Part shown: piece by piece, positions 1 to 9,687 of the stretch | How positions within the stretch are numbered: position 1 is the first letter of the stretch | Layout: each line of letters starts with the position of its first letter | NCBI GenBank assembly: GCA_958299035.1 | Contig: CATQJL010000305.1 | Span: 60,466,486-60,530,485, forward strand | Source: Cylicocyclus nassatus | Taxonomy: Eukaryota; Nematoda; Chromadorea; Rhabditida; Strongylidae | Length of the DNA: 64,000 bases | Direction of reading: 5' to 3' | Program-made: the position numbers and the translations under genes | The notes under the pieces: generated by a model | Databases searched by the model: none | What the model saw: the letters and a program-made list of their open reading frames with translations, nothing else | What the model was told of the DNA's origin: nothing

Positions 1-1
1 A

Positions 2-400
2 GCACCCCCGATGATCATTGATCACGATGATGAGTCGCTGACTGCATTTGGTGCTTCAACGCCAGGATCTCTAGAGTTGAATTATCTAATGGAAAAGTGT
101 ATAGATGACGTCTCGCCTGCAAACGCAAAGGGCGCAAAATATGTAATGAGATGTGCACCAAGATTTCCTGTTAGAGAAGACGATCTTGCTGCAATCCGAC
201 ATACTTCCTCTCCTACGCCCATAGTCATGGAAAGAATAGATCAGTCGACAGTAATACCTAAAGAGGAGTCGGCAGAGGAAAATGATGCAATGCAATTGAG
301 GCCCACAGGTGATATTTGCCACACAAAGAAAAGGAGATTTTTGTTACGACCTATATTCAAATTCTATACTACAACAAAAGCGAAATTTGCCTTACATGTA
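2..400 (+). CDS. TRPM channel, first visible exon (linker before S1)
   Basis: Open from the window edge to a GTAAGT donor at 401, ending at a codon boundary. It is acidic and Ser/Thr-rich, then basic (KKRR) followed by RPIFKFYTTTKAKF, matching the conserved TRPM block just before the first membrane helix. The Met at 11 need not be the start; upstream codons are open. The true start is outside the window. Confidence 0.8.
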
Positions 401-3400
401 GTAAGTCACTTTCATTGGGCCTTTTCCATGACTTGAAAAACAGTTTTCAGATTTTTCGCGTGGTTTATGTATTGTTGTACAGCTGGATTCTACTTGCCAA
501 ACCACGGCAAAGATCTCCAAAACCATGCTTATCGATTTATTGGCCAGAGCTGATTGTGGCACTTGTTCAATTATCGCAACTATGTGACAGCGTTGCAGCT
601 ATCAGAGAGCAGGTAACATTCTCTCACTTCATATATTTCAAAAACGACAAGAATAGCAAGCGTAGCGGCAGCGATAGCGTGCTTCTGGCTGGTATGAACA
701 CATCGATTAGTACTAAGTAGTTTATCCATAAGACATCAATATTGACAGGAAGCAGTATATGAACAGTCAGCAAAGGAGGTGATCAGGGAGGAGTTTGAGC
801 AGGTAAATCGAAAGTAGCGCTGGATCGGGACAGCATCAGGCAGAGTCGTAGAGGGGTACTGTAGAGGCGACCAGTCGGTGTCAGGGCGAAGGAGCAACTC
901 CTCGAGGCTTTGCATCGTCGGTCACGCCCTAAACATATAAATTATGTCTTCTGACATTCCATCGGAGATGCTAAAGGAGATGCTTACAATCAAGAGTATA
1001 ACAGCAGTTCTAAGTTCATCGCCCAAATTTCGAATCAGCGATCTCGAAATTGTGGCAAGTCCAAAAATATGTGCTGTCCCTTTGTTACTGTTTATGGTGT
1101 CAATATTTTGCGCCATAACTTATGCGTGAGCAACATCGCCTGTAACCCCGGCTATTTCGCGCAATCAACTTACTGGCGTGGCAAATTTCATCGCAATATC
1201 TCGGCACCGAAAGCAGAGTATATTGAGCGGAAAATCTACTGAACTGTTGCTTTTGATCAAAAATCTCATTCAATCTCATTCAATCTCAAAAAATCTCAAA
1301 ATCTCAAAATTTGCTTACTTACATCTGGGAAAATGAGGCTTGACATGCTCAAACCAATCATTTTGCCGTGAAGTAGTCAGGGGATGGTAAAGCTCATTTT
1401 AATCTCAATGTCGGAAAGATGCGGGCAATTCGTTTCAAAGCCCTTTTTGCGCAGGAGAAGCTCAAAAGCGTAAGTATAAGAAGTTTCTCCTTAGCTAAAC
1501 TGGAGTCCCGAGTGAAACCAGGACCGCCGGCTAGTATATTAGGTTGTACCGAAAGTTCTGTCGTTTCATGTTTGAAAATTTGTAACTTTGCGCTGTTTCA
1601 ACGGATTTGCTTGCCTGTAATTTTGTTAAAAAGATAAGTCTTTCTCTTTCAAACGCTATTTTGCGGAGCTTCTGTTTCACATTAAGTGCGGAGATAAAAA
1701 TGGAAAACCAAGACCGAGTAAACTTTGTCCATTTTAAGTTAGGTCACCAAAAATCTGGAATGCTGCAGAAAAATCTGAAATCGTCAGTACATATGTTTTT
1801 TGACCTACCCTTTGCATCTGTGAAAAAATTGTGCTGTTTGGACGTCTCTGTGTGAGAAGTTATGATTTTCGCGAAAATTGACAAATTAATTAATTTTGGC
1901 GTTTTCCATAGTAAACTCGATAATCATAACTTCTCACACAGAGACGTCCAAACAGCACAATTTTTTCACAGATGCAAAGGGTAGGTCAAAAAACATATAT
2001 ACTGACGATTTCAGATTTTTCTGCAGCATTCCAGATTTTTGGTGACCTAACTTAAAATGGACAAAGTTTACTCGGTCTTGGTTTTCCATTTTTATCTCCG
2101 CACCCAATGTGAAACAGAAGCTCCGCAAAATAGCCTTTGAAAGAGAAAGACTTATTCTTTTTAACAAAATTACAGGCAAGCAAATCCGTTGAAACAGCGC
2201 AAAGTTACAAATTTTCAAAAATGAAACGACAGAACTTTCGGTACAACCTAATATTATAAAACTCAATGTCGATATGTTTCCGGTTTATTTTCCTGTTTTT
2301 CATAAAAACGCCGGCGGCTGAACCCAACGAGCCAACATTTTGCAATGTAATCGGCCATCTGCGCAGATTATAGGCCGCTTTTGCGGCGATTCGCGGGGTC
2401 CTATCGATCTACTGATTTGTTTACTTACACGCAGAAAAACGATAGCTTACGTGTTCTGACCAATCATGTGAGCAGGGTCGACGATAGAGCTTATTTTGAT
2501 CTCGAGGTTAGAAAGCTGCGGCGATTTGTCTCAAAGCGCCTTTCGCACATAGCACGAAGGAGTTTAGAAGCGTAAGTACACAAGTTTTGATAGCTAACAG
2601 ATTTCGAGTCTCAGGTGAGACCGAGACCATAACTAGTATGAATAAGAAGTGTATGAGCGAAAACTCAAATGAAAAGACTTATGGGACAACCTGATAACTT
2701 GCCTAATTCCCAAAGCGAGCTTATTACTTCTGAGGTTTTGTTTTGTCTCAGTGCAACAGTTGTGACTTATTTGACTAAGAAGATAGTTTGGTAAAAGACC
2801 GAGCTCCCATCTTACTTCGTTTGGACACCACTCCCTTCAAATTTTGTTGCCACAAATTTAACCATCCTCTTAACTTTACCGTTACTCAGTGAAGCTTTAG
2901 ATGCCGCAGCCGTACTGTGGTCACCGATTTGATGCCATAACGATTTTGGAGCGATACAGTAGGAAGGTGAAGAGATTACGAATGGTAAGGTAGCTGCTAT
3001 GCGAATAAAACTAAACCTTTCAAATTTTATGAGAGCTAATACGCGAATCACTCACAAGGGAAGGACACTTGGTCGAAGTGGCCTTTTTATACAAAATGTA
3101 TATGCAATAAATTGAAAGCGTCCCTACTACAAAATTATTCACAACCTCAGTCGGTGAGCTAGAGGGGGTCACAACTATTACCCAGGCGTTTAAGGAAATG
3201 AATACCTTTAGTCTAATAAGTTCATATCAGTCGTTACTCCTTTTGAGCGCCGGAAAAATCTTTACACCTGTTTTTACCTTAACGAAATCATTAAATTTTT
3301 ATCTCAAAAAATTTTTAGAACTTCCCACTCAGAAGCGCTTTGCAGATAAGGAAAGCAGATTCGGAATCAGCGCTTTATGCTCTATATTATAGTGTACATT

Positions 3401-6400
3401 TTAAGGAAAAGCCACCTCGACCAAGTGTCCTCCCCTTGTCAGAGCAAAATCACTACAATCACTTGTCGAAAAAGCTACGGAAGCCCTTTACCTTTCAGGG
3501 TTTCTTGAACTGGACATCTGATCACTTGTTCGGGTTTTATCGAAATATAACCATAATGGTCAACTTCGTTTTGTTGGCAGCTATACTACTTCACACCAAT
3601 ATTACGAAAGGAAAAGTTATGTAGGTTAGCTGTGCTTCTTTCCGGAATGTTTTCCACAAATATATATTTCCAGCGGTTTCTGGGCAATGCTCGCAACAAT
3701 CAATGACTTGATATCTCATGTCTCGTTCCTCTTCGCTGCTATTTCGATTATGCGGTTTCTAAGCGTATTCTATTTTTTCAGCGTCATCACCCTTATGCTG
3801 AGGAAAATGGTTTGTTCAACTCAAAAACGTTCATGCAGTGCAAACGCTTTTTACAGATTGGAATTCTTGCAAAGTTCTTGCTGATTTTTCTAATGTTTTG
3901 GATGATCTTCGCTGTGTGTCACATCAGCATGGCCGGTTGGTTTTTAACAATAAATTGATTGTACCATCCTCATTTCGCTTGGGGAAGAGCACTAGCGAAA
4001 GGGTCTTCACCTCATCGTAAACTACAAGTGGTCGCCAAATTCTCGGTTTTCTCATTATAGTGCCGCCAGAGAGCCACCTACATATTTTTCTCATATGTAA
4101 TTATCTGTGACCTTTCAGTCCTAGAATTCTTCTTATACTGACACAATGCTTGAGCTTGGTCTCTCATTTACCTAATCCAATCATCGGTTCCGCTCTTAAC
4201 TGCCTTTCCGATATTATTTGCATTTTTCAGAAGAATACGTTATTCGAAGCAATCATTCACTGGCGTGGTTGATATTCCAGAATGGTGCGTTTGAAATATT
4301 TGGCGAGGTTGACGATGAAGACAAAGTTGGTTAGTTTATCTTGTCAAAAAATGGCGCCTAGTACATTTTGTAATCACTTTGTCCAAATAAATGAAATTGT
4401 GACAGAAAAAGTTGTGGTCATCGGAAACAGGGAGGGTTTGGCTAAATGTAGAGACGTGATTGATAAGGTGTAGGAATATGTGTGATTTTTGCTTGTCTAG
4501 GATCGGTAACAGGATGCGCAGATTTGAGTTGGCAGTTGATATGGACATCAGATGTCTCCGACATGCGATGCCTCTTTCGCTCAACTCTCATCCCTATCAC
4601 TGTATTTAGCTACATGCTTATTGCAAGCATCATGCTAGTAAACTTGTTGACTGCGCTGCTATCGTAAGTTTTGCATTCTGTAGTATGCAGTATACTTTGG
4701 GGAATACGAAATTTTTTCGAATATTCGAATATCGAATAATATTCGAAAATCGAAATTCTCGAATATTCGACTACCGAATATTATTCGAAAATTGAAAACT
4801 TCGAATATTCGACTATCGAATTTTATTCGAAAATAGAAAGTTTCGAATCGAATAATATTCGAATATCGAATATCATTCGATATTCGAATTTCGAATATTA
4901 TTCGGTTCTCGAACAGTATTCGATTTCCGAATATCATTCGATTTTCGAATACCATGCGAATAAATTATGTCAGTGAGACTATCTGTGAGAGACCAAAACA
5001 TCTCAGAACGAATTTTTTCAGGTATAGACATTTTTTATGTTTCAATTTACAATGAAAAAACGGTTCAGTTGCAGCCCCGGCAAGAAGATGGGTGCCGGAT
5101 TGTGGCGATGTAAAAGTAGTCCCCCCACCTAAGCGGTGACTGATGTTCGGAGCGAAGAAGGGGCTACCAGGCCTAAAATTTGCCCCGTAAGTGGCCCGGA
5201 TCTTACGGTAGGCTCGTGAGTACGAGGTGCATGCAGGGTAGAGACGCAGAGTCGTTGCGGGACCCTGCACTCATGGCTGTGTGCACTATGCGTTCTCTGG
5301 CCTTGCAGTTCGAATCCGCTGTACGGGCGGCATTCGGGACCGCCGTAAGACGGGCCACTTTGGGAGCAATTTTCAAGCTTACCAGACCCTCTTTTTCGCT
5401 CCAAACTTCGTCGCCGCCTTATGTAGGAGGGGGGGGGGTTCAATTTAACATCGCCACAAATTCCCAGACCTGTCTTTTCGGACGCTGCCTTTAAAAACCT
5501 AAAAGCGTACGTGACGGTTGTAAAGGAATTTCAAAAATCAAAGAAGATTATTTATTCTCGTTGAGAGTTGTGGACTGACATACAGGGGTCTCAACAGTAT
5601 GTGAATCTGTGGGCTGACATCAACCTAGACTTACAGTATGAAGCGATGTATAGATCGCTTTTCACTGTTGTAAATTATCGTAGGAAAACTGAGGAGGGTT
5701 TTGAGATATCAAGAGCCGTAAGAATGAGAAACAAAAAGGCCGATCTTACACTAGGCTTCTAAAGACACTCACTATATAAAGAATTTGCACTCAGCCGTAA
5801 CGCCTTTTGCAACTTATGCCAGGTACACCATAACAGATGTTTTTCACAACGCTTTCCAAAAAAGAGAATGCACATTTAAAAGGCTTGATAGCCCGTGCAT
5901 AGTTAAACATACGTAAAATCCTGCTACATAGATTTGAAATCTCTTTTTTGCTGAGGAAACTCTGGTGAATGTCTCATTTCGCAGTTGCTCTATATGCTAA
6001 GTTCATACCGTGATAACACAACAAGAAAAACATAGGTGTTTTGCTTTCTGCTGTATTTGTAAGCTGAAGCCATCCCTACAGGATGTTACTTAAAGGTTGG
6101 CAAAAGACTTCGTGAGAGGTATTAGCGATTAAACAGTTTGTACATACCCTTGGGACACCGGTATATGTTGTGGATATCGAATTTCCGAATATTCGATGCT
6201 TCGACTTTTCGAATAGTCAATTCTTATCGAATTTTCGAATATTCGGTGCTCATCGAATATTCGAATATTCCATGGACATCGAATGATCGAATTAATGACC
6301 ATCGAATATTCGACTATCGAATAATATTCGAAAGTTGAGAATTTCGAATATTCGACTTTCGAATAATATTCGAAAATGAAAATTTTCGAATATTCGACTG

Positions 6401-9400
6401 TCGAATATTATTCGAAATCTCAGATTTTCGAATATTCTCAAGTGATTTATTCGAATAATCGAATAATCATTCGATTCGGTCCAAAGTATAGTATGCAGCC
6501 ATCCACGATAGATTTATGACCATAGGTACTAATTATTTTAGGAAGGAGTATGACGAGGTGTCGGGCAGCGGGTCTGCTGTTTATTGGAAATACGAAAATT
6601 ATTCTCTGCTTGCAACGTAAGTTTCATGTAACCGCAAATAGATTTTGCAGTGAGAACTTTGACTCTCAATCGCTCAAACCTTGGCTAAAATTTTACTAGC
6701 AAACTTTGACTTAAGAAAAATTCGATTGTGAACTGTTGGCGTGTTTTTTATTGCCACATGAACAATTATGCATTTTACTCAGGAAGAGTTCTCTTGACAA
6801 ACTTGATTGCTTACGTAAGAATGGCTCAAGACAGGAAAACATGTTTTAGTCCAAAAGTAGACTAGTTTCCGTTTCGTGCATCTGCAGGGTTTTAAGCAAT
6901 GACACCAACTTATTCGAGCTGAAGTACGTGACCTGAGCATTCCTTGACCAAGCTCCAGAACTAAGCCGTGTGAATGTTTTAGGTACGAATCCAAACTATG
7001 GCTTCCTCCTCCGCTGTCGCTTCTATACTATATATTTCATGTTGTTCTCGCTTTAATGAGAATGACAGCCTTTTTCGCATGTATTTTTTGCACGTGCTGT
7101 ACTTCCTCCATTATTGCTAACAATCCATTTTACCTCATTCCGAAATGGCTCGATATCATTTTCAAAGCGATTGAAGGTAAGTCGATTTTATTAGGTTGAC
7201 CCGAAAGTTCTTTCGCACCATTTTCAAAAATTCATAACTCCCAGTTCTTTCAGCCGATTTGGCTGCTTTTATTTTTGTACGAAAGAGTAAGTCATGTCTT
7301 TACATTGACACCTTATATGCTTAGTAATGGTCATCCATTGCATAGATAGGAGCGGTAGAAAATTGGTCAAAATTTGAATTTTCTGTGTAGGGTCATAAAA
7401 AATCGGAAACTTGCAACAAAAATCGGAGCAGTCAGTATTGTAGGCTCTTTCACAAGCTCTTTCCAACAATGCAAAGTTTGCGCCGATTGAGCGTTTCTGT
7501 GAAAAGTTATAAATTCCCTGAAAAATGCCAAAATAAATCAAATTCGCCCTTTTGTATTGCTTGCTCGAAAATCGAAACTTTTCATAGAGACGCTCAATCA
7601 GCGCAAACTTTGCACTGTTAGAAAGAGCGGTGAAAGGACCTACAATGCCGACTGCTCCAATTTTTGTTGCAAGTTTCCGACTTTTTATGATCCTAGATAG
7701 AAAATTCAAATTTTGACCAATTTTTTCTATCGCTCCTATCTATGCAAGGGATGACCATTAGTAACCAGCTAAGGTGTCAATGTAAAGACATGACTTACTC
7801 TTTCATATAAGCATAAAAGCATGCTAATCGGCTGAAAGAACTGGGAGTTATGAATTTTTGAAAATGGTGCGAAAGAACTTTCGGGCCAACCTAATATTCA
7901 GAAGTACTGAAGATGAAATATTCGGTCGTTCCGAAAGTAATGTCGCTTTTTTCAAATGAACGCCACATTTCATGGAATCAAGATTTTCAAGATATCTTAG
8001 AAACATTCGATGCAGCATTTCATCCTCTTTCTAATGGTTGTAATTATATTGCACAGTTTTCATTGAGCTTTCGAAAAATCAACAAAATCTGCAACTCATG
8101 CTTTTTGCCATGGGTCAAGTTAGGCAATTTTTTGAAATTTTTGTGCCTATTCTCCGAAGAAGTGCAAGTGGCAGGTAGATAGAGCAAACCCTATAGGACA
8201 CAGAGTAATTTTTTTCTTTTCCTTAGCTTGTTTCTTAGAGTTTCTGGAATCAATTTTAAAATGCCATCAAATTCCATATTTGGTCAACTCAAACCTCACA
8301 GAACAACAACCGGAAAGCAACTCGGGTGTCATTCGACGCAGCTTTTTCTCCTCTTTTTACCAGTGGTTTTTGGTTTCCGATTCATCAAGTTTCCGAGATA
8401 AAATCACCATAATTCAGGTTTTCCAGGGCACCTCCGGCTGTACCCGGAATTTTCGAAAGTTGCTAATCTGAAGCGGTAAACGCTCATTTGCTTTCTAAAA
8501 TTAGTGCAAAACCATGAGCCATTTTTGTAAGTTTCAAAATCTGACGATTTCTTGGTGTTTGATGCACTTGTGTCTGAGACGAACCTGCTAAAATTCGGTG
8601 GTTCCATCAAAAAATCTATACAGAAATTATGACGAGCTCTGAAAAGTAGAAAAAAGTTGTGCTGTTTCCCGTAGGGTTTGCTCTATCCATACATAACTTG
8701 GACTCCTTTCGGGGGTTGTTATAAAAATTTGGAAAATTGTGCAACTTCACCTTCTCAAAAAGCATGGGTCGCAGATTCCGATAATTTTTCCAGAGGTTAT
8801 TCAATTTTGTGCGGTAATTATATAGCCATTAGAGAGAGAAAAAAATGCTGCATCAAATGCTACCAGAATCTCTTACACATCTTTGTTCCACGAAATGTGG
8901 CGTACGTTTGAAAAAAGCGACATTACTTTCGGAACGACCTAATAGATGCTTCAATAGAAATTTTTTTGAAATAACAGTTAGCTTCTGCGCATCACTTCTT
9001 TACTAACATGCAGATACTTTACTTTAAGGTAGGCCTTGGGGGACCCTCAAACAGGTGCGAAAACACTGCTATGACAGATCTGATCTTGAACTAGTCCGTA
9101 AACTATTACTAGTAAGTGTGAGTTGCTATATACCTTGGATATCGCTATACCCTTGTTCTCCACTCACCGCTTTCAGAAAAATAACAAGTCCACATTCCAT
9201 GTGCGCCTCAGAGATTTGGTAAATTTATAGTTCACTGTTTAAAAAATTGAATAATCTTACGAATAACAGCTGGACAGTAACACTTTTGATGATGTTGCCA
9301 GTCCGGAGGAACGTATACATCACGCACAAACCCTATTTCAAAATATTTTTACTGTCATGATGGACTGCATCAGTAAAGAAACCGCTGAGATGAAAACAAG

Positions 9401-9687
9401 GTAAGACATCCGTTTCCATCAGGCAGCACAAAAAGTTATTCTGCAGAGCTGATACGGTTATGGGTAACTTCGAAACTCATCTTAATGAATGCACATCCAC
9501 ATCGTTGCCAAACCTAATGAACAGGTATGCGAATGCTGAGGTCTTTAGTTCAATCCTGGCAAATAGTTTTAGGCACAATCAGGAGATTTCGAAACCGCAG
9601 GTCTCGCGTCAATATCGCTTGATGAACTGGGATAGAGACGAATATGATTCCAAAATCGATTATAGCAAAACTTTTGCTCAAATCTGA
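2..9687 (+). CDS. TRPM-family cation channel, 3' part of a spliced gene (14 exons)
   Basis: Transient receptor potential channel of the melastatin class, a plasma-membrane cation channel. I joined 14 exons: 2-400, 451-612, 749-802, 3499-3620, 3674-3809, 3857-3935, 4231-4329, 4501-4663, 6542-6616, 6983-7176, 9029-9111, 9177-9218, 9270-9400, 9447-9687. All junctions are GT-AG, phases agree, and the total is 1,980 bases, divisible by 3, ending in TGA. The order is pre-S1 linker (KFYT motif), S1, S2-S3, S4-S5, a pore with FEIFGEVDDED, S6 ending LLVNLLTALLS-like, a TRP helix (WKYENYSLL then LPPPL), a coiled-coil-like segment and a short tail without a kinase or Nudix domain. The reading frame is open at the left edge, so the large N-terminal region lies outside. 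Caenorhabditis has gon-2, gtl-1, gtl-2 and ced-11 in this family; I cannot tell which is the orthologue. Introns hold at least six mobile elements. Confidence 0.9.
451..612 (+). CDS. TRPM channel exon, S1 region
   Basis: Acceptor TTTTCAG at 444-450 and donor GTAACA at 613, phase 0 at both ends, 54 codons. It encodes a hydrophobic helix (VVYVLLYSWILLA) and a following amphipathic stretch (YWPELIVALVQLSQL), as expected for S1 and the segment leading to S2. Confidence 0.8.
749..802 (+). CDS. TRPM channel exon, 18-codon linker
   Basis: A 54-base exon between ATTGACAG and GTAAAT, phase 0. It reads EAVYEQSAKEVIREEFEQ. TRPM proteins have a charged linker of this kind before S2. The exon is short, but both splice sites and the phase fit its neighbours. 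Confidence 0.65.
1539..2251. mobile_element. Mariner-type foldback element in TRPM intron
   Basis: A 713-bp element beginning TTAGGTTGTACCGAAAGTTC and ending in its complement, flanked by TA on both sides (1537-1538 and 2252-2253), the Tc1/mariner target. The two arms of roughly 325 bp are nearly identical inverted copies around a spacer of about 60 bp at 1865-1925. No transposase is present. The open frames inside, one in each arm, are mirror images and not genes. Confidence 0.9.
3054..3439. mobile_element. Small TIR element (ACAAGGG ends) in TRPM intron
   Basis: The left end reads ACAAGGGAAGGACACTTGG and the right end is its complement with a few changes. The TIR is about 45 bp, total 386 bp, non-coding. 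A related fragment is at about 33655-33705. Class not determined. Confidence 0.7.
3499..3620 (+). CDS. TRPM channel exon, S2-S3 region
   Basis: Acceptor CTTTCAG, donor AT|GTAGGT at 3621, phase 0 in and phase 2 out. It encodes GFLNWTSDHLFGFYRNI followed by a hydrophobic helix (MVNFVLLAAILL). This corresponds to the W..D..N pattern of TRPM S2-S3. The donor inside ATG avoids the in-frame TAG and restores the phase of the next exon. Confidence 0.75.
3674..3809 (+). CDS. TRPM channel exon, S3-S4 region
   Basis: Acceptor TTTCCAG, donor ATG|GTTTGT. It encodes FWAMLATINDLISHVSF, then MRFLSVFYFFSVITLMLRKM, matching the TRPM S4 to S4-S5 linker ending in a KM pair. Confidence 0.8.
3857..3935 (+). CDS. 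TRPM channel exon, S5
   Basis: Acceptor TTTTACAG, donor CCG|GTTGGT, phase 0 to 1. It encodes IGILAKFLLIFLMFWMIFAV, a membrane helix equivalent to TRPM S5 (family pattern GK.. followed by a long hydrophobic run). Confidence 0.8.
4231..4329 (+). CDS. TRPM channel exon, pore loop
   Basis: Acceptor TTTTTCAG, donor GTTG|GTTAGT, phase 1 in and out. It encodes LAWLIFQNGAFEIFGEVDDE. The F/Y-x-x-F/Y-G-E core is the TRPM selectivity filter with its conserved acidic residue, followed by an acidic outer pore (DDED). Open frames in other phases across this exon are shadows. Confidence 0.85.
4501..4663 (+). CDS. TRPM channel exon, outer pore and S6
   Basis: Acceptor TGTCTAG at 4494-4500, donor ATC|GTAAGT. 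It encodes an outer loop with two Cys (TGCAD, MRCLF) that may form the TRPM pore disulfide, then S6 (ITVFSYMLIASIMLVNLLTA). The N-L-L-T/I-A motif at the S6 end is diagnostic for TRP channels. Confidence 0.88.
4703..4960. repeat. Degenerate TTCGAATATTCG array, left
   Basis: Roughly 260 bp of short variants around TTCGAATATTCG, TCGAATA and ATTCGAAAA. Each unit is self-complementary, so open frames here read a monotonous RIF/FEN-type peptide. This is a repeat, not a gene. Confidence 0.85.
5068..5493. mobile_element. GC-rich foldback with C-tract arms (nested)
   Basis: The arms carry TGGCGATGT, then a C run (5119-5124, opposite the G run at 5430-5439), then GGAGCGAA and GTGGCCCG in matching order, inverted. 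The centre (about 5190-5360) is GC-rich and has a B-box-like GTTCGAATCCGC, but no convincing tRNA fold. The open frames on both strands follow from the inverted repeat. Confidence 0.6.
5570..6165. repeat. Degenerate CAGGG-TIR family copy (nested)
   Basis: Blocks at 5605-5780 (CTTACAGTATGAAGCGATG, GGAGGGTTTTGAG, ACACTAGGCT) and 6085-6165 (CAAAAGACTTCGTGAGAGG, CCTTGGGACACC) align in order with the intact copy at 46268-46947. Ends are eroded. Confidence 0.6.
6175..6478. repeat. Degenerate TTCGAATATTCG array, right
   Basis: About 300 bp of the same self-complementary units as the left array, in a mirrored position within the same intron. It ends next to the inverted terminal motif CCAAAGTATA at 6481. 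Confidence 0.85.
6542..6616 (+). CDS. TRPM channel exon, start of TRP helix
   Basis: Acceptor ATTTTAG, donor GCAAC|GTAAGT, phase 2 in and out. It encodes KEYDEVSGSGSAVYWKYENY. The W-K-x-x-x-Y block is the conserved TRPM TRP-box region directly after S6. Confidence 0.85.
6983..7176 (+). CDS. TRPM channel exon, TRP domain and following helices
   Basis: Acceptor GTTTTAG, donor GAAG|GTAAGT. It encodes YESKLWLPPPLSLLYYIF: the L-P-P-P-L motif after the TRP helix is highly conserved in TRPM channels. A Cys-rich stretch (CIFCTCCTSS) follows, then IPKWLDIIFKAIEG. Confidence 0.85.
7191..7894. mobile_element. Mariner-type foldback element in TRPM intron
   Basis: A 704-bp element with TTAGGTTGACCCGAAAGTTC at the left and its complement at the right (one change), flanked by TA at 7189-7190 and 7895-7896. 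It is almost fully palindromic: the arms meet near 7520-7570. No transposase. It lies just 14 bp after a TRPM donor site. Confidence 0.9.
7921..8942. mobile_element. Second mariner-type foldback, adjacent
   Basis: 1,022 bp, ends TTCGGTCGTTCCGAAAGTAA and the complement of TTAGGTCGTTCCGAAAG, TA on both sides. Long inverted arms; the ends differ in sequence from the neighbouring element, so this is another subfamily. It starts only 24 bp after the previous element's flanking TA. Non-coding. Confidence 0.85.
9029..9111 (+). CDS. TRPM channel exon, post-TRP charged segment
   Basis: Acceptor TTTAAG, donor CTA|GTAAGT, phase 1 to 0. It encodes RPWGTLKQVRKHCYDRSDLE and on to LVRKLLL, a charged helix-like segment. 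The acceptor is weaker than the others; it was chosen because it keeps the frame. Confidence 0.6.
9177..9218 (+). CDS. TRPM channel exon, 14 codons
   Basis: A 42-base exon flanked by CTTTCAG and GTAAAT, phase 0, reading KNNKSTFHVRLRDL. Supported by splice sites and phase only. Confidence 0.55.
9270..9400 (+). CDS. TRPM channel exon, C-terminal coiled-coil-like segment
   Basis: Acceptor ATAACAG, donor ACAAG|GTAAGA, phase 0 to 2. It encodes a helix-prone, charged segment (SPEERIHHAQTLFQNIF, then SKETAEMKTR), in the position of the TRPM assembly coiled coil. Confidence 0.7.
9447..9687 (+). CDS. TRPM channel, last exon
   Basis: Acceptor TTCTGCAG; frame restored by A completing AG|A. It encodes a 79-residue polar C-terminus ending YSKTFAQI and TGA at 9685-9687. 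No kinase or Nudix domain follows. An AT-rich 3' region (ATATAAAT near 9711) follows; I see no clear AATAAA. Confidence 0.75.

Larger units (their letters stand above)
803..3498 (+). other. Long TRPM intron with two mobile elements
   Basis: This 2.7-kb intron contains a mariner-type foldback (1539-2251) and a small TIR element (3054-3439). The remaining sequence is AT-rich. The open frames in it (for example 944-1129, 2381-2575, 2812-3051 on minus) show no recognisable protein similarity. A short AATCTCA-rich tract lies at about 1258-1310. Confidence 0.7.
4690..6490. mobile_element. Composite foldback element with TTCGAA arrays in TRPM intron
   Basis: The outer ends share TATACTTTGG (left, about 4690) with its complement (right, about 6481-6490). 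Immediately inside each end is an array of short palindromic units rich in TTCGAATATTCG (about 4703-4960 and 6175-6478). Nested in the middle are a C-tract foldback (about 5068-5493) and a degenerate copy of the CAGGG-TIR family (about 5570-6165). The whole fills the intron between S6 and TRP-helix exons. Confidence 0.65.

Noticed and set aside
1580..1680. CTGTTTCA-like words that might be nematode piRNA (Ruby) motifs
   Set aside because: Isolated hits inside a mariner element, without the clustering and downstream spacing expected for a piRNA locus.
1607..2266. Two similar proteins of 82 and 110 codons, plus and minus
   Set aside because: They are the two arms of one mariner foldback, not a gene pair.
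2812..3051. 79-codon minus frame next to the small TIR element
   Set aside because: No motif, no splice context, and it lies within a channel intron on the opposite strand.
4659..4955. 98-codon frame rich in FENRIIF/RIF units, resembling a repeat protein
   Set aside because: A by-product of the TTCGAA array; every frame gives a similar low-complexity peptide.
5280..5330. B-box-like GTTCGAATCCGC as a tRNA gene
   Set aside because: No matching A box at the right distance and no cloverleaf; it is in the centre of a foldback.
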